This document shows, in pieces, positions 5,730 through 11,324 of a stretch of 11,324 nt of DNA. The first letter of the stretch is position 1, and each line of letters begins with the position of its first letter. The stretch is from NCBI GenBank assembly GCA_033722675.1, contig JAWVYO010000077.1, forward strand, positions 1 through 11,324, written 5' to 3'. Position numbers and translations under genes: made by a program. Source of the DNA: DATHYU01 sp033722675 (lineage in GTDB: Bacteria > Actinomycetota > Acidimicrobiia > Spongiisociales > UBA11373). The notes beneath the pieces were generated by a model that was given only the letters and a program-made list of their open reading frames with translations, searched no databases and was not told where the DNA came from.

Positions 5730-6146
5730 GTGTTCGACCGAGACGATCCCCGACACGCCCGGGCACTCCGCCGGCTGGCCGGTGCCCCCATCGGCTGGAT
5801 GACGACCGTCCGACCCGAGGGCCGGCCACAGCCCTCGCCCGTGTGGTTCCTGTGGGAGGGCGACGAGATCCTCGTCTACAGCAAGGCCGGGACCGCCCGA
5901 ACGGCCAACCTCGAGGACAACGATCGGGTCGCCTTCAACCTCGACGGCGACGGCCTGGGCGGCGACATCGTGGTGATCGAGGGCCGCGCCCGCGTCGATG
6001 CCGACGCACCCCCGGCCCACGACCACCCCGACTATGTCGAGAAGTACCGCTGGATGATGCGCCGCAACGGGTGGACCCCCGAGGAGTTCTCCGCCGGATA
6101 CCCGGTGGCGCTGCGCATCACGCCCACCCGCGTGCGCGCCTGGTAG
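5730..6146 (+). CDS. PPOX-class F420-dependent oxidoreductase, Rv3369-like
   Basis: The 138-residue single-domain protein has the split-barrel fold of pyridoxamine-phosphate-oxidase-like enzymes. IGWMTTVRPEGRPQPSPVWFLWEGDEILVYS (21-51) is the hallmark N-terminal strand set, followed by KAGTARTANLEDNDRVAFNLDGDG (52-75) and GGDIVVIEGRARV. This pattern and length match the actinobacterial group around M. tuberculosis Rv3369, generally assigned to coenzyme F420 rather than FMN. It would be a cytoplasmic homodimer catalysing a redox reaction on an unknown substrate. The GTG at 5730 is chosen because it directly follows a TANNNT box and gives the expected N-terminus; a much longer open frame upstream is antisense to the sulfatase. 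A thioredoxin gene follows after 34 bp, so the pair may be an operon. Confidence 0.86.
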   Translation: MFDRDDPRHARALRRLAGAPIGWMTTVRPEGRPQPSPVWFLWEGDEILVYSKAGTARTANLEDNDRVAFNLDGDGLGGDIVVIEGRARVDADAPPAHDHPDYVEKYRWMMRRNGWTPEEFSAGYPVALRITPTRVRAW

Positions 6147-6180
6147 GAATCGAACGGCCCCGGTCCGCGTTGCACCGGGC

Positions 6181-6600
6181 ATGGCGATCTTCCGCACACG
6201 CGAGAAGCCCCGGACCGTCACGGATCTCGGCCAACTCCAGGCGATGCTCGAGGGCGACCGGCCGGTGCTCGTGGACTTCTTCCAGGTGGGGTGCGGGCCC
6301 TGCAAGGTGATGGATGGCATCGTGAACGAACTCGCCGAGGAGTACGCCGGCTCGGCGGAGGTGGTCAAGGTCGACGTCACGAGGGTCGCCGGCGCCGCGC
6401 AGGCCTTCGGGGTCCGATCGACCCCGACCTTCGTCCTGCTCGGTCGCGGGGCCACGACGAAGCGGAGGCGACGCCGGACCGCGGCGGACAGCTCTGCGAC
6501 ACCCACCCGACTCACCCCCCGCTGGCGCGCCAGCGGGCTCGTGCGAAAGGATCAGCTCCGGCGGGTCCTCGAATCCAACGGCGCCTCGCCCGCTCAGTAG
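6181..6600 (+). CDS. Thioredoxin-like protein with an Arg-rich insert
   Basis: The 139-residue product has a thioredoxin fold: strand PVLVDFF (28-34), the redox motif CGPC (38-41), VVKVDVTRVAGAAQAFGVRSTPTFVLL (61-87) with the cis-Pro at 82, and a final helix GLVRKDQLRRVLES (119-132). It should act as a dithiol-disulfide oxidoreductase in the cytoplasm. Two things are unusual. The residue before the first active-site Cys is Gly37, where thioredoxins normally have Trp. Between the last two strands, residues 91-118 form a 28-residue Arg/Thr/Ser/Pro-rich linker where E. coli thioredoxin has about 7 residues; its DNA holds a 20-bp palindrome. The flanking helix stays in frame, so the gene is not obviously broken, but function could be impaired. 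No clear ribosome binding site precedes the ATG at 6181. The stop overlaps the convergent dehydrogenase gene by 7 bp. Confidence 0.82.
   Translation: MAIFRTREKPRTVTDLGQLQAMLEGDRPVLVDFFQVGCGPCKVMDGIVNELAEEYAGSAEVVKVDVTRVAGAAQAFGVRSTPTFVLLGRGATTKRRRRRTAADSSATPTRLTPRWRASGLVRKDQLRRVLESNGASPAQ
6518..6537. repeat. 20-bp perfect palindrome inside the thioredoxin gene
   Basis: The sequence from 6518 to 6537 (CCCGCTGG, CGCG, CCAGCGGG) equals its own reverse complement. It falls within the extra segment (about 6451-6534) that separates the last two thioredoxin strands, so it looks like part of an inserted element rather than ancestral coding sequence. Its origin is unknown. Confidence 0.7.
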
Positions 6601-7445
6601 GTGTAGAAGCCCTCGCCGGTCTTCCGTCCCAGCAGCCCGGCCGACACCATCCGGCGCAGGAGCGGCGGCGGAGCCATCCGGGGCTCGCGGAACTCCTCGA
6701 AGAGCGACTCGGCGACCATGAGTGTCACGTCGTTGCCGACCAGGTCGCACAGCTCCAGGGGACCCATCGGATGGGCGGCGCCGAGGCGCATCCCCGTGTC
6801 GATGTCCTCCTTCGAGGCGTAGCCGGCCTCGTAGAACCGGATGGCATCGAGCTTGTAGGGCACGAGCAGCGCGTTCACGACGAATCCGCCCCGGTCCGGT
6901 GCGATGATCGGCGACTTGCCCAGCCGCTCGGAGAACGAGCGCATGGCCGCAACGGTCTCCTCCGACGTGGTGAGCGCCGGGATGATCTCGACCAGCTTCA
7001 TCACCGGCACGGGGTTGAAGAAGTGGAGGCCGACGAAGCGGTCGGGCCTCCGGGTGGCACCCGAGAGCGTCACGATCGGGATCGATGACGTGTTCGAGGC
7101 GAGGATCGCCTCGGCGCCGAGCAGCTCGTCCAGCCGGCCGAACAGCCGGGCCTTCACCTCGCGGTCCTCCACCACGGCCTCGACGACCACGTCGCTCCCC
7201 TCGAGCGCCTCCAACTCCGTCGCCGTGGCGAGTCGCTCCCGCGCCGACCGCCGGTCGTCCTCCGCCAGCTTGCCCCGGTCGACCGCCTTCGACATGGAGG
7301 CGTCCAGCCGGCGCACGCCCTCCGCCACCGCCTCGTCCGTCACGTCCACCATCGTCACGTCGAGGCCCGCCCGGATGGCGACCTCCGCGATCCCGCCCCC
7401 CATCTGACCCGCACCCACGACACCGACCCGTTGAATCTCACGCAT
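6594..7445 (-). CDS. 3-hydroxyacyl-CoA (3-hydroxybutyryl-CoA) dehydrogenase
   Basis: The 283-residue product has the normal length for single-function enzymes of the Hbd/PaaH/FadB2 group, which oxidise 3-hydroxyacyl-CoA with NAD(P) in fatty acid breakdown or butyrate/phenylacetate metabolism. GAGQMGGGIA (11-20) is the Rossmann dinucleotide loop. Catalytic residues line up with human HAD by spacing: Ser120 (SNTSS), His141 (GLHFFNP), Glu153 (LVEII) and Asn191 (FVVNALL). The C-terminal dimer domain ends with LLGRKTGEGFYTY, the common ending of the family, so the gene is complete. The ATG at 7445 is preceded by TAGGCT and 7 nt and has no ribosome binding site, suggesting a leaderless mRNA. It is divergent from the LiaI-like gene over 32 bp and convergent with the thioredoxin gene. 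Chain-length preference and exact pathway cannot be read from sequence. Confidence 0.94.
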   Translation of the reverse strand: MREIQRVGVVGAGQMGGGIAEVAIRAGLDVTMVDVTDEAVAEGVRRLDASMSKAVDRGKLAEDDRRSARERLATATELEALEGSDVVVEAVVEDREVKARLFGRLDELLGAEAILASNTSSIPIVTLSGATRRPDRFVGLHFFNPVPVMKLVEIIPALTTSEETVAAMRSFSERLGKSPIIAPDRGGFVVNALLVPYKLDAIRFYEAGYASKEDIDTGMRLGAAHPMGPLELCDLVGNDVTLMVAESLFEEFREPRMAPPPLLRRMVSAGLLGRKTGEGFYTY

Positions 7446-7452
7446 GGGCCCA

Positions 7453-7458
7453 AGCCTA
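7453..7458 (-). promoter_or_regulatory. Putative -10 box of a leaderless promoter (dehydrogenase)
   Basis: TAGGCT on the minus strand is followed by 7 nt and the ATG at 7445. It stands back to back with the box at 7466-7471, 7 bp apart, as at 5704-5722. Confidence 0.55.
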
Positions 7459-7465
7459 GGACCGG

Positions 7466-7471
7466 TAACCT
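7466..7471 (+). promoter_or_regulatory. Putative -10 box of a leaderless promoter (LiaI-like gene)
   Basis: TAACCT is followed by 6 nt and the GTG at 7478. No Shine-Dalgarno sequence is present, which agrees with leaderless translation. It may drive the downstream ATPase gene as well. Confidence 0.55.
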
Positions 7472-7477
7472 GCCCTC

Positions 7478-7849
7478 GTGACCTACGAGATCGGTCCCCG
7501 GCCACGCCCCGTCTTCTTCGGGCTGGCGCTCATCACGGTGGGCGTGCTCTTCCTCCTCCGGGAGGTCGGCGCCGTGCCCGACATCTCGTTCTGGACGCTG
7601 CTGTGGCTCGGCATCGGGGGCTGGCTGTTCGTCGGGACGCTCGCAGGACGCCGCAGGAAGGGCTGGTTCTGGCCGTTGACCCTGCTGGCGATCGGCGTCT
7701 TCATGCTGCTGCGGGACCTCGACGTCATCCCCGGGGACTCCTCGGTGTGGCCGGTCGTGATCATCGCCATCGGCCTGTCCCTCGTCCTCGAGGCCCGGGG
7801 CTCGCGGCGGCGCGACGGGGACATCGAGGTCTTCGGGCCCGGAACCTAG
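7478..7849 (+). CDS. LiaI/LiaF-type small membrane protein with an internal duplication
   Basis: The 123-residue product is made of two copies of a two-helix unit. GLALITVGVLFLLREVGAVP continuing to LWLGIG (15-47) is mirrored by PLTLLAIGVFMLLRDLDVIP continuing to VIIAIG (66-99). Each copy has two membrane helices joined by a loop with LLR and VP/IP motifs, giving four helices in total. This is the pattern of LiaI-like transmembrane regions found in envelope-stress proteins of Gram-positive bacteria. An Arg-rich cytoplasmic stretch (58-61) joins the repeats, and a charged tail follows from about 106. The role is unknown beyond likely membrane or envelope association. The ATPase gene follows after 12 bp, so co-transcription is likely. 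Confidence 0.82.
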   Translation: MTYEIGPRPRPVFFGLALITVGVLFLLREVGAVPDISFWTLLWLGIGGWLFVGTLAGRRRKGWFWPLTLLAIGVFMLLRDLDVIPGDSSVWPVVIIAIGLSLVLEARGSRRRDGDIEVFGPGT

Positions 7850-7852
7850 GAT
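7847..7852 (+). promoter_or_regulatory. Possible internal -10 box before the ATPase gene
   Basis: TAGGAT overlaps the stop codon of the LiaI-like gene and lies 9 nt before the ATG at 7862. Spacing is slightly longer than for the other leaderless boxes here, so it may be chance; it could give the ATPase its own nearly leaderless transcript. Confidence 0.3.
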
Positions 7853-7861
7853 CGCCCTCCG

Positions 7862-10336
7862 ATGGCGACCGGGGGAGACACACGAGCGGCGCTCCGGGGC
7901 CTGCGCCCGGCCGAGGTGGCCGAGCGGGTGGCCGCCGGCGCCGTCAACGTGGTGCCAGAAGGGCCGAGCCGGACGGTGGGCGACATCGTCCGGGCGAACG
8001 TCGTCACCCCCTTCAACCTCATCCTCGGCGTCCTCCTCGTGGTGGTCCTCGTCGTCGCCCCGCCCCAGGACGCGCTCTTCGGCCTCGTGCTCATCGGCAA
8101 CTCGGCGATCGGGATCATCCAGGAGGTCCGGGCGAAGCGGACGCTCGACCGGCTCGCCCTCCTGAGCGCCCCGAAGGCGGTCGTCATCCGGGATGGGCGG
8201 ACACAGCAGATCGAGGTGTCCGACGTCGTGGTCGACGACCTCGTGGTCCTGCGGCCCGGCGACCAGGTGGTGGTCGACGGACCGGTCGTGCGGACCGACA
8301 GCCTCGAGGTCGACGAGTCGCTCCTCACCGGTGAATCCGACCCGATCCTCAAGGAGATCGGTGACGAGGTGCTCTCCGGATCCTTCGTGAGTTCCGGGTC
8401 CGGCGTGTTCCGTGCCGAGCGCGTCGGCACGGACGCCTTCGCCGCCCGCCTGGCCGACGAGGCGAAGCAGTTCAGCCTCGTGCGCTCCGAGCTCCGGAAG
8501 GGCATCGACTGGATCCTCGTGGCCATCGGATGGGTGATGGTGCCGACCTCCGCGTTGTTGATCTGGAGCCAGTTCGAGACGAACAACGACATCAACGAGG
8601 CGATCCGGACCTCGGCAGCCGGGATGGTCGCGATGATCCCCCAGGGGCTCGTCCTCCTGACCTCGGTGGCCTTCGCCGTCGGCGTCGTCCGGCTCGGACG
8701 GAGGAACGTCCTGGTCCAGGAGCTGCCGGCCGTGGAGGGTCTCGCCCGGGTCGACGTCGTGTGCTTCGACAAGACGGGGACGCTGACCGAGGGACGGCTC
8801 GTCGTGGAGACGCTCGACCTGTTGTCCGACCGGACCGACGCCCAGGCCGCCCTCGGGGCGCTCGCGGCGAGCGACGAGAATCCCAACGCCACCCTCCAGG
8901 CCATCGGAGCGGCCTTCCCCGCCCCCAGCGGGTGGTACCCGACGTCGACCGTGCCCTTCTCGTCGGCGCGCAAGTGGAGCGGCGCGTCGTTCGGGTCGCT
9001 CGGCACCTGGGTGATCGGGGCCCCCGAGATGGTGCTGCCGGACCACCCGCTCGTGACGGCGGCGGTCACCGAGGCCGCCGGCGCCGGGCGGCGAGTGATC
9101 CTCCTCGCCCGCTCCGATCGGGAGTTGTCGGGCGAGACGCTCCCCGCGGGACTCGAGCCCGTCGCGGTGCTCGGCCTCAGCGACCGGATCCGCCAGGATG
9201 CCGCAGAGACGCTGGCCTACTTCGCCGCACAGGGGGTCCGGGCAAAGGTCATCTCGGGCGACCACCCCTCCACCGTCGGCGCGATCGCCGCCTCGGTCGG
9301 GGTCCCCGACGCCGACCGGGTGGTCGACGCCCGCAGCCTCCCGGCGGACGGCGAGGAGTTCGCCCGGGCCGTCGAGCACAACACCGTGTTCGGGCGGGTG
9401 ACCCCGCACCAGAAACGGGCGATGGTGGGGGCGCTCCAGTCGGCGGGCCACGTCGTCGCCATGACGGGCGACGGTGTCAACGACGTGCTGGCGCTCAAGG
9501 ACGCCGACATCGGGATCGCCATGGGGTCGGGGTCCTCGGCGACGCGGTCGGTCGCCCAGCTCGTGCTGCTCGACGGCTCCTTCGACACCCTGCCGTCCGT
9601 CGTCGGCGAGGGCCGGCGGGTCATCGCCAACATCGAGCGGGTCGCCAACCTGTTCGTGGTGAAGACCGTCTACGCCTTCCTGCTCGCCATCCTCGTCGGC
9701 GCCTTCGCCCAGCCCTTCCCCTTCGTGCCCAGGCACCTCACGTTGGTCGGGACCCTGACCATCGGGGCTCCCGCCTTCTTCCTGGCCCTCGCCCCGAACG
9801 CCAGTCGCGCCAGGCCCGGCTTCGTCTGGCGGGTCCTCCGCTTCGCCGCACCGGTGGGGGCGCTGGCGGCCGTCGCCACCTACCTGGCCTATCAGATGGC
9901 GATCGCCGAGGACCTCCCACTGCTGGAGGCGCGCACGATGGCCACCCTCGTCCTCGCCTCGATCGGGCTGTTCGCCCTCCAGATCAACAGCCGTCCCATG
10001 ACGCCCGGCCGCCGCTTCCTCATCGGCGCCATGGCGGCGGTCTTCGGCATCGTCATGCTGAGCCCCGGATGGCGGGAGTTCTTCGAGCTCGCCATGCCCC
10101 GGCTCGTGTTCATCCTCGCCGGCATCGGGATCATCGCCATCACGGGGGCGGTGCTCTACGGCACCCTCCAGGCGGCCGGATGGTTCCGCCAGATGCCCGA
10201 CCTGCTCGCCGCCCCCCTCGAAGGCGGGCCCGTCCAGGCCGTCCGCAACGGCATCGAGTTCCTGCGCAAGCGGGCGCAGCGCTTCGGGGAGCCGCTCCCG
10301 CCCGAGGCCATGGATGCCCAGGACGACGACGGCTGA
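7862..10336 (+). CDS. ctpE: P-type cation-transporting ATPase, CtpE-like
   Basis: The 824-residue product is a complete P-type ATPase that would use ATP to pump cations across the cytoplasmic membrane. LLTGESDP carries the actuator TGES at 156-159. CFDKTGTLTEG places the phosphorylated Asp at 303. ARKWSG has the nucleotide-binding Lys at 371, and MTGDGVNDVLALKDADIGIAMG the hinge TGDGVND at 535-541. Ten membrane helices can be drawn, M1-M2 near the start, M3-M4 around DWILVAIGWV and MIPQGLVLLTS, and M5-M10 after NLFVVKTVYAF, with a roughly 50-residue acidic-ended cytoplasmic tail. M4 context, LVQELPAVEGLARVDVV and LALAPN in M6 match the CtpE group; CtpE of mycobacteria is reported as a calcium exporter or importer-type transporter, so calcium is a reasonable guess. 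M4 reads IPQG (259-262), where relatives usually have IPEG. No heavy-metal-binding domain is present. Its stop abuts that of the convergent ATP-grasp gene in a TGATCA. Confidence 0.92.
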   Translation: MATGGDTRAALRGLRPAEVAERVAAGAVNVVPEGPSRTVGDIVRANVVTPFNLILGVLLVVVLVVAPPQDALFGLVLIGNSAIGIIQEVRAKRTLDRLALLSAPKAVVIRDGRTQQIEVSDVVVDDLVVLRPGDQVVVDGPVVRTDSLEVDESLLTGESDPILKEIGDEVLSGSFVSSGSGVFRAERVGTDAFAARLADEAKQFSLVRSELRKGIDWILVAIGWVMVPTSALLIWSQFETNNDINEAIRTSAAGMVAMIPQGLVLLTSVAFAVGVVRLGRRNVLVQELPAVEGLARVDVVCFDKTGTLTEGRLVVETLDLLSDRTDAQAALGALAASDENPNATLQAIGAAFPAPSGWYPTSTVPFSSARKWSGASFGSLGTWVIGAPEMVLPDHPLVTAAVTEAAGAGRRVILLARSDRELSGETLPAGLEPVAVLGLSDRIRQDAAETLAYFAAQGVRAKVISGDHPSTVGAIAASVGVPDADRVVDARSLPADGEEFARAVEHNTVFGRVTPHQKRAMVGALQSAGHVVAMTGDGVNDVLALKDADIGIAMGSGSSATRSVAQLVLLDGSFDTLPSVVGEGRRVIANIERVANLFVVKTVYAFLLAILVGAFAQPFPFVPRHLTLVGTLTIGAPAFFLALAPNASRARPGFVWRVLRFAAPVGALAAVATYLAYQMAIAEDLPLLEARTMATLVLASIGLFALQINSRPMTPGRRFLIGAMAAVFGIVMLSPGWREFFELAMPRLVFILAGIGIIAITGAVLYGTLQAAGWFRQMPDLLAAPLEGGPVQAVRNGIEFLRKRAQRFGEPLPPEAMDAQDDDG

Positions 10337-11324
10337 TCAGCAGGCGGCGTCGGCGTCGGCGGTGGGGGTCCCGTCGGGGTCGATGCGCACGTCGAGCAGG
10401 CCGTGTGCCTCCCGCAGCGACGCCTCGACGTCGGCGGGCGTCGCACCCTCGGCGAAGAGGAATCCGAGGTACCGGTCCCCCTCCGGGAGGGGCCGCACCC
10501 ACCGGCCCTCGGTGACGGTGATCTCGAAGCCCGTCACGCCCTCCACCTCGGCGACGGCCTCGGTCCGCCGGATCCCCTCGAGGACCCCCTCCGCGGGCGT
10601 CGGCAGCATCATCACACCGGCCGCCCGGCCGGAGCGATCCATGCCCCGGCGGGTCATGCCGAGTGCCGCACGGATGATCTGCTCCTCCAGCGATCCGTCG
10701 AGCATCCCGAACGTCAGGGCCCGGGAGCAGAGGCCGCCGATCGACCGGGCGGCGATCTCGATCAGCACCGGGCCGTCGGGACCGTGTCGCACCTCGGCAT
10801 GGACGGGGCCGCGGTCGATGCCGAGGGCGTCGATCCCGGCGGCGACCAGGTCGCCGATACCGTCGCCGTGCTGCGACGGTGTCACGTAGATGGTCTCTTC
10901 GAAGAAGGGGCCGTCCAGGGGGTCGGGCTTGTCGAACACGGCGAGGATCTCCGGCCCGGCGGGGCCGACGATCGCCTCGACGGCGACCTCGACGCCCGGC
11001 ACGAAGGCCTCCACCAGCAGGTCCCCGGCCGTGGCCGTGCCCGCGGCGACGTCGATGGCGTGGGACCGCATCCATGCCGCCGCCAGGTCGTCGGGATCGT
11101 CGGCGCGGATGACGCCCCGGCTGGCAGACAGCGACCGGGGCTTCACGACGACGGGATATCCCAGGTCGTCGGCCACCCGGAGCGCCGACTCGACACTCGC
11201 CGCCGGTGCGAACGCCGGCTGGGGGACGCCGTGCTCGGCGAGCCGGGTCCGCATGACGAGCTTGTCCCGGGTGGCGGCCACGGCGTCGATGGACGGATGG
11301 GGCACGCCGAGGCGCTCGGCGGCG
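10337..11324 (-). CDS. ATP-grasp carboxylate-amine ligase (N-terminus beyond window)
   Basis: The open frame runs off the right edge; 328 codons are visible. AAERLGVPHPSIDAVAATRDKLVMR is the linker leading into the ATP-grasp domain of carboxylate-amine ligases, so the missing part is the N-terminal pre-ATP-grasp domain (perhaps 80 residues). The GTG at 11305 is therefore not the start. YPVVVKPRSLSASRG is the ATP-binding strand, LLVEAFVPGVEVAVEAIV the second, and HAEVRHGPDGPVLIEIAARSIGGLC the metal-binding segment. The C-terminal region with GYLGFLFA-like wording (DRYLGFLFAEGATPADVEASLREAHGLL) resembles the C-terminal domain of L-amino acid ligases such as BacD. It would join a carboxylate to an amine through an acyl-phosphate; a dipeptide or amino acid conjugate is plausible, but the substrate is unknown. 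It is convergent with the ATPase gene with no gap. Confidence 0.87.
   Translation of the reverse strand, partial: AAERLGVPHPSIDAVAATRDKLVMRTRLAEHGVPQPAFAPAASVESALRVADDLGYPVVVKPRSLSASRGVIRADDPDDLAAAWMRSHAIDVAAGTATAGDLLVEAFVPGVEVAVEAIVGPAGPEILAVFDKPDPLDGPFFEETIYVTPSQHGDGIGDLVAAGIDALGIDRGPVHAEVRHGPDGPVLIEIAARSIGGLCSRALTFGMLDGSLEEQIIRAALGMTRRGMDRSGRAAGVMMLPTPAEGVLEGIRRTEAVAEVEGVTGFEITVTEGRWVRPLPEGDRYLGFLFAEGATPADVEASLREAHGLLDVRIDPDGTPTADADAAC

Noticed and set aside
4101..6146. 681-codon plus-strand frame antisense to the sulfatase
   Set aside because: Only the last part (from GTG 5730) is a real protein. The upstream section is low-complexity and opposes a gene with full catalytic motifs.
5697..6515. 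Long N-terminal extension of the sulfatase
   Set aside because: It would be antisense to the PPOX and thioredoxin genes. The sulfatase fold begins directly at the ATG at 5696.
6181..6600. Thioredoxin as a frameshifted pseudogene
   Set aside because: Both sides of the insert are in the same frame and the C-terminal helix is intact, so an in-frame insertion fits better. Impaired function remains possible.
7355..9736. 793-codon open frame antisense to the ATPase
   Set aside because: Its translation is rich in His, Asp, Gly, Arg and Pro with no domain pattern. It mirrors the codon bias of the real gene, a common artefact in high-GC DNA.
8530..10515. 661-codon plus-strand frame overlapping the ATPase in another phase
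   Set aside because: Arg/Gly/Pro-rich with no recognisable motifs, while the ATPase phase has every family signature.
11303..11305. GTG as start of the ATP-grasp ligase
   Set aside because: The frame stays open to the window edge and encodes AAERLG, the usual lead-in to this point in the family, so the gene begins outside.

Overview
The window is ordinary-looking chromosomal DNA from a high-GC bacterium. It has dense coding on both strands, strong G/C bias at third codon positions, and GTG starts. An Eis-type acetyltransferase, an F420-dependent-type PPOX protein of the Rv3369 group and a CtpE-like P-type ATPase occur together, and several genes start directly after a TANNNT -10 box. This points to an actinomycete-type bacterium (Actinomycetota). 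A deep lineage such as Acidimicrobiia is a guess from overall style. I saw no rRNA, tRNA, CRISPR array, transposase, phage gene or origin.

Layout, left to right. 1-147 has no recognisable gene, only a C10 run and a weak hairpin. A small four-helix membrane protein (148-576, -) and an Eis-like acetyltransferase (654-1874, -) follow. A secreted protein of unknown function (1954-2793, +) is divergent from eis and meets an MBL-fold hydrolase (2790-3605, -) tail to tail. The hydrolase lies 28 bp downstream of a stand-alone cyclic-nucleotide-binding domain protein (3634-4050, -), and the two probably form an operon. A Cys-type sulfatase (4290-5696, -) is divergent from a PPOX-family F420-type enzyme (5730-6146, +), which is followed by a thioredoxin with an odd insert (6181-6600, +). 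A 3-hydroxyacyl-CoA dehydrogenase (6594-7445, -) is divergent from a LiaI-like membrane protein (7478-7849, +), which is followed after 12 bp by a CtpE-like cation ATPase (7862-10336, +). An ATP-grasp ligase (10337 to the right edge, -) is cut by the window end.

There is no single large pathway. The plausible working units are: the cNMP-binding protein plus MBL hydrolase (possible cyclic-nucleotide sensing and turnover), the LiaI-like protein plus the cation ATPase (envelope or ion homeostasis), and the PPOX enzyme plus thioredoxin (redox). The rest looks like general metabolism.

The most unusual features are regulatory and structural. Two divergent gene pairs share almost the same 32-33 bp bidirectional leaderless promoter layout. 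The thioredoxin gene carries an in-frame Arg-rich insert containing a 20-bp perfect palindrome. The cNMP/MBL pair has a 16-bp perfect palindrome between its genes. All three convergent gene pairs overlap or abut at their stop codons, leaving no room for ordinary terminators.
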